The translations under genes and the position numbers were made by a program. The notes under the pieces were generated by a model. That model worked only from the letters and a program-made list of their open reading frames with translations, made no database searches and was not told the DNA's origin. From assembly GCA_016194305.1 (NCBI GenBank), contig JACQBW010000033.1, positions 1 through 64,000 of the forward strand: a DNA stretch of 64,000 nucleotides. Direction: 5' to 3'. The stretch comes from Nitrospirota bacterium. Lineage in GTDB: Bacteria > Nitrospirota > Nitrospiria > JACQBW01. Of this stretch, positions 8,975 to 16,625 are shown piece by piece; the first letter of the stretch is position 1, and each line of letters opens with the position of its first letter.

Positions 8975-9919
8975 ATGAAAACTCAATCTGAAAAGTATAT
9001 TCAATTGATTCAATCGATACCCTTTCATGGAATCGGACTTTCGGTCGATCTGCACGTACCCGATCTTTTTGAATTGATCTCCCGACTTAACCACGCCGGC
9101 CTTGCATTCGATTACCTGGAAGTTTTCAGAGGTCCGGTCTCCCTATTGGCACCGGTCCGAAAGGTTATCCAGAAGATTCATCCTCTCGAATATCACGCCG
9201 ACTCCCTTTGGTTTACGCAACCTGAGTTTTTTCAAACTCCCTGGGAGAAGGAGTGTCGTAAGATTATCCAGGACACCTCAATCCTCAAATCTCACTGGGT
9301 GACACATGAATGCGCGACCAAAGAAATTTTCGGAAATTTCTTCGGAACCTATCTTCCTCCGCTGTTGACCCGGATGAGCGGTGAATTAATTGGCCGGCAG
9401 AGTGCATTTATTCAAGACTATTTATTTTCCCACTGGGAGGATCAGGACGTCCTTCCTCCGCTTCTCCTGATCGAAATTCCTCCCTTTTATTCATTTGCTG
9501 TGGGTGATCTGACTCTTTCGCATTTTTTCAGGATTATCTCAGAGCATTCCCCGTGTGGATTTCTACTGGATATCGGGCACCTTTACACCTACTTTCTTAG
9601 CTCTGGTTTGAAACATCGAATCTTGTTTGAAAGCTTTATCGAAACTTTTCTCGACGAATTTCCACTCGAAAGAGTCGTTCAAATTCACCTGGGAGGCTTA
9701 AAAGTATATCATCAGGGCTATCAGGATCATCATGGTTCACCTGTGCCAGAGCTCTTATTTGAGTTCCTCCCTCTCCTGTTGGGCGATTCCAGACTGGCTT
9801 ATTTAAAGGGAATTGCGCTGGAGGTGGATACCAAAGAGATTGATCTGATTCTCACTGAATATGCCCGCTTTCAATCCCTCGGAGCCAAATGGTTAGATCT
9901 CAGGAAAGTCCCCGATTGA
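8975..9919 (+). CDS. divergent DUF692 (MNIO / UPF0276) family protein
   Basis: A 314-residue TIM-barrel-type protein with the ordered landmarks of DUF692. These are LEVFRG, then YHADSLWF (His74), HECATKEIFG (His111, Glu112), LLLIEIPPF (Glu167), GFLLDIGHLYTY (Asp199, His202), VVQIHLGGL (His238), DHHGSPVPELLFEFL (Asp251, His253) and ALEVDTKE (Glu283). DUF692 enzymes bind two or three irons and oxidatively modify peptides (MbnB, TglH, ChrH, BufB). Here several usual Asn/His positions differ, notably LLDIGH in place of the common LLDVNN, so it is a divergent branch whose chemistry is uncertain. No ribosome binding site is obvious at the ATG. The next gene starts in its stop codon. Confidence 0.7.
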   Translation: MKTQSEKYIQLIQSIPFHGIGLSVDLHVPDLFELISRLNHAGLAFDYLEVFRGPVSLLAPVRKVIQKIHPLEYHADSLWFTQPEFFQTPWEKECRKIIQDTSILKSHWVTHECATKEIFGNFFGTYLPPLLTRMSGELIGRQSAFIQDYLFSHWEDQDVLPPLLLIEIPPFYSFAVGDLTLSHFFRIISEHSPCGFLLDIGHLYTYFLSSGLKHRILFESFIETFLDEFPLERVVQIHLGGLKVYHQGYQDHHGSPVPELLFEFLPLLLGDSRLAYLKGIALEVDTKEIDLILTEYARFQSLGAKWLDLRKVPD

Positions 9920-10359
9920 ATAACGAAGAATCTCTCCAAAAACAATATTTCGATTATTTTGAATTAATTATCGGGCGGACCGAATATCATAAGAGCTCCC
10001 TTGCCTCAATGGTTCGGCTCGAAAATCAGGACGCGCTTCATAACTTTCAGCGTGACTATTTGAAGGATCAAATTCTGAACTGGAGCGGAATCATCGAAGA
10101 AATTTTCAGCAATACGGTCACGGAATTGAAAAAAGAGGGGATCGACCTAAACAAGTTTGTCTCTTTCTTTCACCAGGAACCTCTTTCTCTGAAAACAGAA
10201 TACGACTTCTTCAAGATAAAACTCGATCGGTTCAGAGTCTTTGTCACCCAATGCGCGGAATGGACTGAACCGGCCACCCGGACAAGACTCCTGGACATCG
10301 TCGATCAGGAATATCACTCCTGCCGGAAAGCATACCTCGCATTTAATCCACCTGATTAA
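9916..10359 (+). CDS. hypothetical helical protein linked to the DUF692 gene
   Basis: A soluble, mostly helical protein of 147 residues, acidic and aromatic, with a single Cys pair far apart in the C-terminal half. I do not recognise a family. I chose a TTG start at 9916 because it overlaps the DUF692 stop as TTGA and has AGGAAAG 8 nt upstream. An in-frame ATG at 9889 with GGAG close by would add 9 residues and overlap the DUF692 gene by 31 nt. MNIO enzymes usually need a partner protein that presents the substrate. Position suggests this could be one, but the sequence does not show a known partner fold. Confidence 0.6.
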   Translation: MNNEESLQKQYFDYFELIIGRTEYHKSSLASMVRLENQDALHNFQRDYLKDQILNWSGIIEEIFSNTVTELKKEGIDLNKFVSFFHQEPLSLKTEYDFFKIKLDRFRVFVTQCAEWTEPATRTRLLDIVDQEYHSCRKAYLAFNPPD

Positions 10360-10470
10360 ATGGGTAATCCACTCTCAATATCTTTCCAATCCGGCAGAAT
10401 ATTGAGAACGGATGGCAGGCTTTCTCTGTTAGAGAAAGTGATTGAAAAAAGGTTGAAAGAAAGAATTTAA
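10360..10470 (+). CDS. possible 36-residue ORF after the DUF692 partner gene
   Basis: An ATG follows the preceding TAA without a gap and opens 36 codons ending at TAA 10468-10470. The product is basic, ends in an amphipathic Lys/Glu/Arg/Leu helix, and has no Cys. No ribosome binding site is present beyond possible termination-reinitiation. A perfect hairpin lies inside. It may be a chance ORF. Confidence 0.2.
   Translation: MGNPLSISFQSGRILRTDGRLSLLEKVIEKRLKERI
10420..10438 (+). other. perfect stem-loop, no U-tract
   Basis: CTTTCTCT-GTT-AGAGAAAG forms an 8-bp perfect stem with a 3-nt loop at the end of the DUF692 operon. It is followed by tgattg rather than a T run, so it is not a classical terminator. 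It could be an mRNA 3' end or processing hairpin. Confidence 0.35.
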
Positions 10471-10482
10471 AAGTAATAAGAT
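10453..10482 (+). promoter_or_regulatory. weak candidate promoter for nfeD-SPFH
   Basis: TTGAAA (10453-10458), 18 nt, TAAGAT (10477-10482; 4/6). It lies about 80 nt before the nfeD start in a gap of 90 nt after the 36-codon ORF. The spacing is acceptable but the boxes are weak. Confidence 0.25.
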
Positions 10483-10560
10483 TTCTCAAACACAAGCTCA
10501 CCGGATATCAGGTGGCGTTTTCACGATTCACGAATCAGAAAAGGAAAGAAGGAGGCAGAT

Positions 10561-11007
10561 TTGAAAATTTCACATCCGGAATTCTGGCTAATTGTGGGTA
10601 TGATCGGTCTGATTCTCGAAGTGGTGTCTGGGGGTTTCTGGATCTGTTTTCTTGGATTGGGCGGGCTACTGACAGCCTTGCTGGCCTGGTATTCGATTTT
10701 ACCCGGGCTGGACGCCGAGATCTTATTTTTTGTCGTCTCGTCGGTCTTCCTGCTGATTACCTTACGAAAAGCGATCGTTTCACGTTTTAATAAAGGTTCG
10801 GCAGGGAAACAAATCGAAGATTCTACCGGGCAGGTACTCCAGGTCACGAGAGAAATTCCGGTCGGCGGTGAGGGGCAGGTTGAATTTCAAGGAAGTCCGT
10901 GGGAAGCGCTTTCCGAAGAAAAAGTGTCGATACCGGCAGGATCCAAGGTGAGGATCGTTCGGCAAAAAGGATTAAAAATATGGGTCAAATCATTCGAAGA
11001 TAAGTGA
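10561..11007 (+). CDS. NfeD-family membrane protein
   Basis: A 148-residue NfeD1b-type protein with N-terminal transmembrane helices (about residues 8-50 and 55-70) and a C-terminal OB-fold. The OB-fold runs from STGQVLQVTREIPVGGEGQV through ALSEEKVSIPAGSKVRIV to LKIWVK. NfeD proteins pair with SPFH/stomatin proteins at membrane microdomains, and an SPFH gene follows 18 nt downstream. The start is a TTG at 10561, supported by GAAGGAGG 6 nt upstream; no ATG fits. There is no protease domain, so this is the short form. Confidence 0.88.
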   Translation: MKISHPEFWLIVGMIGLILEVVSGGFWICFLGLGGLLTALLAWYSILPGLDAEILFFVVSSVFLLITLRKAIVSRFNKGSAGKQIEDSTGQVLQVTREIPVGGEGQVEFQGSPWEALSEEKVSIPAGSKVRIVRQKGLKIWVKSFEDK

Positions 11008-11025
11008 AAAATAGCGGGAGGATAG

Positions 11026-11964
11026 ATGACGATTGGATTAATTTTACTGGTGATTCTTACATTCATTGTTTTCGCAGCCGGCGTCTGCACAGTACCTCAA
11101 CAATCGGCCTGGGTCGTTGAGCGGCTGGGGAAATACCACGCTACTCTCACGGCCGGATTAAATTTTATCATCCCGTTTGTCGATAGTGTCCGGTACAAAC
11201 ACGTGATGAAAGAGATCTCGATGGAGATCCCCGAACAGGTCTGCATCACCAAAGACAATGTCCAAGTGGGAGTGGACGGTGTCCTCTTTCTGCGAATCAT
11301 CGACGCAAAACTCGCTTCCTATGGAATAGGCAATTACATTTTTGCTGTAACGCAGTTAGCCCAGACGACTTTAAGAAGCGAAATTGGTAAAATAACGCTC
11401 GACAAAACTTTTGAAGAGAGACAGAACATTAATATGCTGGTTGTCACGGAACTGGATAAGGCCACGGAGCCCTGGGGAGTCAAGGTCCTCCGCTACGAAA
11501 TCAAAAACATCAATCCGCCAAAAGATGTGCTCGGAGCGATGGAAAAACAAATGAGAGCTGAAAGAGAAAAGCGGAGCCTGATATTAACCAGCGAAGGAGA
11601 GCGGGACGCAAAAATTAACAGGGCCGAAGGGGACAAACAACAAGTCATCAAAAATAGTGAAGCGACTAAGCAGCTTCAGATCAATGAAGCCGAAGGACGG
11701 GCCGAAGCCATTCTTTCGGTTGCCAGGGCAACGGCAGAGGCGATCAGACAAGTGGGTCAGGCCATTTCAGGTCAGGGAGGAATGGAAGCAATCAATCTCC
11801 GGGTGGCGGAACAGTGGGTCGGGCAATTCGGGAACATTGCAAAAGAAAGCACGACATTGATTCTTCCTGCGAACCTGGGCGAGGTAGGCTCCATGGTGGC
11901 TACGGCGTTGACCACCATTAAAAAAGTGTCAGGGCTACCGGCTCAGGAAATACCTAAATCCTGA
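11026..11964 (+). CDS. SPFH/Band-7 (slipin/QmcA-type) membrane protein
   Basis: A 312-residue stomatin-like protein. One N-terminal membrane helix (residues 3-20) is followed by the Band-7 domain, opening VPQQSAWVVERLGKY and including PFVDSVRYKHVMKEISMEIP. A charged coiled coil follows (EGERDAKINRAEGDKQQVI) and then a Gly-rich C-terminus. SPFH proteins oligomerise at the membrane and organise or protect protein complexes. GGGAGGATAG precedes the ATG. It is cotranscribed with nfeD, the standard partner. Confidence 0.92.
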   Translation: MTIGLILLVILTFIVFAAGVCTVPQQSAWVVERLGKYHATLTAGLNFIIPFVDSVRYKHVMKEISMEIPEQVCITKDNVQVGVDGVLFLRIIDAKLASYGIGNYIFAVTQLAQTTLRSEIGKITLDKTFEERQNINMLVVTELDKATEPWGVKVLRYEIKNINPPKDVLGAMEKQMRAEREKRSLILTSEGERDAKINRAEGDKQQVIKNSEATKQLQINEAEGRAEAILSVARATAEAIRQVGQAISGQGGMEAINLRVAEQWVGQFGNIAKESTTLILPANLGEVGSMVATALTTIKKVSGLPAQEIPKS

Positions 11965-12034
11965 AAACAGTGAAGAAGTCTCGTGTTGGAAATTATTTCT
12001 GAAATTCCAGGGACCAGGCTGGAGCTCATCTCAT

Positions 12035-13090
12035 TTATTCTTTCGAGGTATGTTTTTCAGTCACGGGGTCTCGTCCGAGGAATGTCGCGATCCATTGTGT
12101 GTCTTTGCCACCCTGGCAGGCATACTTTAGCGTGATGGTAAAAGGGATGCAGAGTACCATTCCGATCGGGCCCAATAAACTTCCCCATAATACCAATGAG
12201 AGAAATACAACCAAAGTAGACAATCCCAGTTTCTGTCCCATAAACCTGGTTTCAAACACATTGAACAGGATGAAATTAATCACGATATAGCCAGCTGCTG
12301 CAAGGGCCGCGTATCCTACCCCGAGCTGGATAAGAGCCAGGAGTACTGCAGGAACCGCAGCGATCGTTGAGCCGATATTCGGGACATACGTCAACAAAAA
12401 GGCCAGGAATCCCCAGAGAACAGGAAAATCGACACCGAGGATTGCCAACCAGATCGCAATCAGAATTCCCGTGACCAGACTAATAAGCGACTTGATCACC
12501 ATATACCGTTTAATATCATCGAAGTATTTTGTGAATCCAGGAAAACTCTGTTGGGAATGGCCTAGAACTGTTCGTAACTTGACAGGAAAACTTGACGCTT
12601 CAAGCAAGATGAATGTCACAGTGAGCAAAATGAGAACGATGTTTTTAAACGCCATACCTAAATCCGTAATCATGCGAGCGGTAAAATTCATCACGGTTCC
12701 GGGATTGACAGTTCCAAGGAGCATTTTATCAATTCCTCGAATGCCTGCTTTATCCAAAAATGCCTGGATCTTCAATACCTGTTCCTGCAAATGAGCCTGG
12801 TAAGCAGGAAGCTTGCTGTAAAAGCTATTCAAGGACACCCCAACCACGCTACCCATCATCAGAAGGATCAAAATCATGCATGAAATGACCAGTAAAACTG
12901 CAACGACTGAGGGAATACGTTTCCGCTCGAGCCAGAGCACCGGCGATGTCGCGATCACGGCAAGGAAAACCGCGACAAGTATGGAGACCAGAACCGACTG
13001 TGCCTGATTGATACCTGCGACAATAATGACGAGCGCTGCCGCATTAATAAGGATTCGCGTTCCTCCATCCAAAGCGACCTTATCCATCAT
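12035..13090 (-). CDS. AI-2E family transporter (PerM-like permease)
   Basis: A 351-residue polytopic membrane protein with about eight helices. It has the family's central soluble loop (FYSKLPAYQAHLQEQVLKIQ) and the conserved C-terminal half (FPVLWGFLAFLLTYVPNIGS, ETRFMGQKLGLSTLVVFLSL, LGPIGMVLCIP). Members export autoinducer-2 or act as Na+/H+ antiporters, so the substrate cannot be assigned. I chose the ATG at 13090 because AGAGG lies 9 nt upstream and a good promoter precedes it. An in-frame ATG at 13162 would lie inside that promoter. Confidence 0.88.
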   Translation of the reverse strand: MMDKVALDGGTRILINAAALVIIVAGINQAQSVLVSILVAVFLAVIATSPVLWLERKRIPSVVAVLLVISCMILILLMMGSVVGVSLNSFYSKLPAYQAHLQEQVLKIQAFLDKAGIRGIDKMLLGTVNPGTVMNFTARMITDLGMAFKNIVLILLTVTFILLEASSFPVKLRTVLGHSQQSFPGFTKYFDDIKRYMVIKSLISLVTGILIAIWLAILGVDFPVLWGFLAFLLTYVPNIGSTIAAVPAVLLALIQLGVGYAALAAAGYIVINFILFNVFETRFMGQKLGLSTLVVFLSLVLWGSLLGPIGMVLCIPFTITLKYACQGGKDTQWIATFLGRDPVTEKHTSKE

Positions 13091-13157
13091 AGGGAAACAC
13101 CTCTTGATTAGAATTTGAAATGAATGGTTCGATTCGACAAGTACTGGAATACGAGGG

Positions 13158-13186
13158 ATCATATTCCATCTCTCTCATTCGTGCAA
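13158..13186 (-). promoter_or_regulatory. sigma-70 promoter of the AI-2E family permease
   Basis: On the minus strand TTGCAC (13186-13181), 17 nt, TATGAT (13163-13158). The expected start near 13151 gives a leader of about 60 nt before the ATG at 13090. Confidence 0.6.
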
Positions 13187-13285
13187 GAATTTTGGGATAG
13201 CGTGGATACACCTGCAGGCTTCGGGGAAAGGGATCTTTGAAATAAACCGTGGCAAAAAAAAACGGAAGACAGCTGCCCATTGACT

Positions 13286-13888
13286 TTAAAGTTCAGATGA
13301 CCGGAGTTTTGCACGAATCGCTTCCAAATCCTTTTTATAGCGACTGCCATCTCCGTAATCCAGAAAATCCCGATACCGTGAATGGGCTCCTGCTACCGGA
13401 CGGGCATGTTTGATGGGACAGAAATATTGTTCTGTTCTGGACGCAATCTCGCGCGCATAAGCGACCAATCCATTGGCATAACCACAGTAATTGCAGTTAA
13501 GCCTCTCAATGCCGTTGAGGTAACCCAGTTTTCCCCGGTCCAGCACCACGTACCGCTTACGATCCACTTTTGCAATACGATACACGGGGAAACAGATCGT
13601 CTGGTAAACCCAAATCCAGAAGTCCAGCAGAATCAGGGGAATAAAGAGGGAATAGAGAACCGGGGCGATCAGAAGACTGGCCAGAGAAGACTCCCACAAG
13701 AAAGCGATGACACCCTGTCGAAACTTTTTATGGAGGGTCCTCGCCTCTTGTTCGAAAGCGATCTTCCCTGTTTCAATTCGGTATTGGAACCTGAGATGTT
13801 GTTCTTTGATTCCCCTTTCAATTTCCCTTTCAAGCTCTTCTTCCAACAGGACAATCCTGGACACTATTTCTGAAATTTTGTTTTTCAA
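13286..13888 (-). CDS. conserved-looking membrane protein with CNYC and FCPIKHA motifs
   Basis: A 200-residue protein of unknown function. The first 60 residues are a charged coiled coil. Residues about 62-105 are strongly hydrophobic and form two membrane segments. The C-terminal part carries Cys-x2-Cys (LNCNYCGYANGL) and then AYAREIASRTEQYFCPIKHA, a spaced third Cys plus His that could bind a metal. I recall such motifs only from uncharacterised proteins and give no function. The start is TTG at 13888 with AAAGG 6 nt before it. It is separated from the permease gene by 195 nt containing that gene's promoter. Confidence 0.65.
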   Translation of the reverse strand: MKNKISEIVSRIVLLEEELEREIERGIKEQHLRFQYRIETGKIAFEQEARTLHKKFRQGVIAFLWESSLASLLIAPVLYSLFIPLILLDFWIWVYQTICFPVYRIAKVDRKRYVVLDRGKLGYLNGIERLNCNYCGYANGLVAYAREIASRTEQYFCPIKHARPVAGAHSRYRDFLDYGDGSRYKKDLEAIRAKLRSSEL

Positions 13889-14196
13889 AAGGGCCTTTCT
13901 TTTGCGAGTTCATTGAGGCGGTCGGGATAAACTGGCAAAGGACTAAAGTTTGTAGGTTTTTCGATCATTTCTTCATTTTAGGCCTTTAATTAGGAGAATA
14001 ACACTCAATTTGAGAAACACCATCATCCAGCGCGTTCCTTCAGTGCGGGAACCATGCCGCCCGGCTTTCTGGAAAGCTCAGTCAATCAGGTATTCAGACT
14101 TTCAATACCTTTGAACGAATCGTCCACCTTCAATCAGGTTTACCTTGTGAACTTTCCCGAAGTCTGGTAAAAGAAAGTCTTACCCGATCAACCGCG
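13889..14196. other. long intergenic region before pyruvate kinase
   Basis: About 320 nt separate the divergent TTG-started membrane protein and pyk. I see no gene of normal size. A TAGGAGA purine stretch near 13990 precedes a TTG-started 34-codon frame that I do not consider coding. The only clear signal is the pyk extended -10 at the right end. Confidence 0.5.
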
Positions 14197-14205
14197 TGAT
14201 ATCAT
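14197..14205 (+). promoter_or_regulatory. extended -10 promoter of pyk, leaderless layout
   Basis: TGATATCAT is TG-n plus TATCAT (5/6). Six bases (aaaaga) separate it from the pyk ATG at 14212. No Shine-Dalgarno sequence and no clear -35 are present, matching the arrangement seen at fabH and bamD. Confidence 0.5.
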
Positions 14206-14211
14206 AAAAGA

Positions 14212-15636
14212 ATGAGGAATACCAAAATTGTCTGCACAATTGGTCCGGCGATATCCAGTCAAAAGATGCTGAGAGGTATGATTTCCGCCGGAATGGACGT
14301 TGCCCGGTTGAATTTTTCTCATGGAGATCCACGCCAGTTTGAAAAATGGATACAGATTATTCGAGAAGAAGCCGCTTCTCTGGAAAAGACGGTTGCGATC
14401 CTTCAGGATTTACCTGGACCTAAAATACGGATTGGAACCGTCAAGGCGGGGGAAGTTCTTCTCAAATCCGGATCCAGGTTTATTCTGAGAACCGAAGCCG
14501 ACGAAGGATCAGAAAGATCTGTCCGGATCAATTACGCCAGACTTCCCGGGGAAGTTGCAGTGGGCGATCCGATCTTTATAGATGATGGTCATATCCGGTT
14601 GAAAGTAATCCGAGTCTCTTCCAGCGAAATTGAAACCGAAGTGATCGCGGGCGGAAAACTCAGAAGCGAACAGGGTATCAATGTTCCCGAAACAAATCTT
14701 TCAATGCCAGCAATTTCACAACACGATTTAAGTCAACTCGATTTCGGCCTGGCACAGGATGTGGACTGGGTAGCACTTTCATTTGTCCGAAAAGGTGAAG
14801 ATGTCGAGGAGGTAAGATCGTATTGTCAGGCCAGAGGAAAATATCCTAAACTGATGGCCAAAATTGAGAGGCGCGAAGCCATGCTTCATCTGGAAGAGAT
14901 TCTTCGCAGCAGCGATGGGGTCATGGTGGCGCGGGGTGACCTGGGGGTAGAAATTCCAGTGGAGCAGGTCCCTCTGGCCCAGAAAAAGATCATAGAATTA
15001 GCCAATCGCATGGGAAAACCTGTCGTAACGGCCACTCAAATGCTGGAATCGATGGTCGAGCAGCCCTGGCCGACACGCGCGGAGGTTGCAGATGTAGCCA
15101 ATGCAGTGTTAGACGGAACAGATGCGGTCATGTTGTCCCAGGAGACCGCTATCGGGAAATATCCTTTACAGGCTATTGGCATTATGGATCGTGTCATTTT
15201 GGAACTGGAAAATCATCGTAAGAAGAATCCCCAGGAAGAAAGACGAAAAGATCAGGTCATGGAAATTTCGGAAGGAGTGACCAACGGGGCCTGTTATATT
15301 GCAAATCAAATTAATGCAGGTGCAATTGTTGCGGTCAGCCATTCCGGCAAGATCGCCCAACGCCTTTCTTCAGCGAGACCTCATGTTCCCATCGTCGCTT
15401 TGACCGATGACAAAAGAGAATGCCGGCAGCTTGTCATCTATCGGGGGATCTTTCCGCTCCTTTTAAAAGACCTGGCAGGGATTGATCAGGATCCCAAATC
15501 CATATTTGACCTGATTCAGAAAAAGGGATTGATCCGTCCCGATGAAGCCATTATCTTCACGGGAGTCCTCTCAGCCAAAAAAACGGAGTCCGCGAATTTC
15601 ATACGGGTATTTCATAATGAAAAATTAGAAGGCTGA
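14212..15636 (+). CDS. pyk: pyruvate kinase
   Basis: A 474-residue enzyme that converts phosphoenolpyruvate and ADP to pyruvate and ATP in the last step of glycolysis. The N-terminal barrel has TKIVCTIGPA, MDVARLNFSHG and LQDLPGPKIRIG. The active-site helix is LMAKIERREAMLHLEEIL, with VMVARGDLGVEIP and KPVVTATQMLESM after it. A C-terminal allosteric domain follows (AIVAVSHSGKIAQRLS). Length matches the family. It stands alone between divergent and convergent neighbours. The ATG lacks a ribosome binding site but lies 6 nt after an extended -10 box. Confidence 0.97.
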   Translation: MRNTKIVCTIGPAISSQKMLRGMISAGMDVARLNFSHGDPRQFEKWIQIIREEAASLEKTVAILQDLPGPKIRIGTVKAGEVLLKSGSRFILRTEADEGSERSVRINYARLPGEVAVGDPIFIDDGHIRLKVIRVSSSEIETEVIAGGKLRSEQGINVPETNLSMPAISQHDLSQLDFGLAQDVDWVALSFVRKGEDVEEVRSYCQARGKYPKLMAKIERREAMLHLEEILRSSDGVMVARGDLGVEIPVEQVPLAQKKIIELANRMGKPVVTATQMLESMVEQPWPTRAEVADVANAVLDGTDAVMLSQETAIGKYPLQAIGIMDRVILELENHRKKNPQEERRKDQVMEISEGVTNGACYIANQINAGAIVAVSHSGKIAQRLSSARPHVPIVALTDDKRECRQLVIYRGIFPLLLKDLAGIDQDPKSIFDLIQKKGLIRPDEAIIFTGVLSAKKTESANFIRVFHNEKLEG

Positions 15637-15650
15637 CTCTGTCCTTCTAA
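15625..15650 (+). other. stem-loop spanning the pyk stop codon
   Basis: TTAGAAGG (15625-15632) pairs perfectly with CCTTCTAA (15643-15650) across a 10-nt loop that contains the pyk stop. No T run follows immediately, so it is at best an imperfect terminator or 3'-end hairpin between the convergent pyk and methyltransferase genes. Confidence 0.35.
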
Positions 15651-15686
15651 CGTGTCTAACCTCTTCGACAGCAGGAATCTTTTTTC

Positions 15687-16625
15687 TTATTGGTTTTTTT
15701 TTCTGAACCGGGCCAGCCATTCCTTGTCTGTCCGCCTGGGATGTGAGGTCGCGCACGGCTCCAGAACATTCAGAAGAAAATGGGATGAAAATCGACTCCG
15801 GATCTCCTGAACAGTGGTGCCAAATGGAGGTCCGTCGATATTTTCGATATCGTAGAATAACGCGAACAATTCTCCTCCCGGCCGTAGAAGCCGATGCGCG
15901 CTCCGGACATAATCGGCTCTTCTAATCGGTTCAATCGCGCAGTAACAGGTCTGTTCCAAAATTGCGTCAAAGGACTCCTCGTACCGGGACGGAAGATCCA
16001 AGAAATCCGCCTGTGCCAAATGAGCGGAGAGCGCCGCTTCGGAAAGTCTTTCTTTGAGAATCTGAATGGCTTCGCCGGTGAAGTCAATCGCAGTGACGTC
16101 AAATCCTTCCCTGGCAAAGTAGAGTACTTCGTGCCCTTTTCCTGCTCCGGGGATCGCCAGGCGACCTTTGTTCATTTCACCCTTTTGAAAGAGACGAACA
16201 AATGGAGGAGAGGGTTCGCCCAGATCCCATGCGGTATTCTTTTCCTGGTAATACTGACTCCAGCTTTGGTCCTGTAAAGGTGCGTTTCCTGTCGTGGGAC
16301 TTCGAAAGGTCTGCACCATTTCTTTTAAGAAAAGGCGGATTTCATCGGTCAATTCGGGCTCCCTTTCACCCGACGGAAGGATCCAGTGGACCTGTCGCAA
16401 GTTGGAAGAAATCGTGCGGGGGGGCTGGTCCGTCTGATCCGAAATGGTCACCAGAAGATCCGGTTTCTCCAATTCGTTCACGGATTCATTTTGAACCTCG
16501 AACGTGAAAAGATCTGATTCCTCTTCAGAAAGACTCTCCCATGCCAGCCGGCTTAAGCGGGTATTTTCAGGCGACGAAAGTTGAATTTTGAATCGACCCG
16601 ATGCAGAACCCTTGCCTATTTTCAC
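15687..16625 (-). CDS. TPMT-type SAM methyltransferase with an extra N-terminal domain
   Basis: A 312-residue protein. Residues about 120-310 match the thiopurine S-methyltransferase superfamily: WSQYYQEKNTAWDLGEPSPP, then the SAM-binding loop AIPGAGKGHEVLYFAREGFD (PGAGKG in place of the usual PGCGKG), AIDFTGEAI, and EQTCYCAI. Such enzymes methylate thiols, selenium/tellurium oxyanions or halides. The first ~110 residues are not part of that fold. They show an alternating strand/helix pattern ending ELTDEIRLFLKEMV that resembles a low-molecular-weight phosphatase or arsenate reductase layout without the catalytic Cys; this is a weak comparison. Its ATG overlaps the upstream stop as ATGA. Confidence 0.75.
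   Translation of the reverse strand: MKIGKGSASGRFKIQLSSPENTRLSRLAWESLSEEESDLFTFEVQNESVNELEKPDLLVTISDQTDQPPRTISSNLRQVHWILPSGEREPELTDEIRLFLKEMVQTFRSPTTGNAPLQDQSWSQYYQEKNTAWDLGEPSPPFVRLFQKGEMNKGRLAIPGAGKGHEVLYFAREGFDVTAIDFTGEAIQILKERLSEAALSAHLAQADFLDLPSRYEESFDAILEQTCYCAIEPIRRADYVRSAHRLLRPGGELFALFYDIENIDGPPFGTTVQEIRSRFSSHFLLNVLEPCATSHPRRTDKEWLARFRKKNQ

Noticed and set aside
10512-10790. 92-residue plus-strand frame overlapping nfeD
   Set aside because: Out of frame with NfeD, which has both a strong ribosome binding site and clear family motifs.
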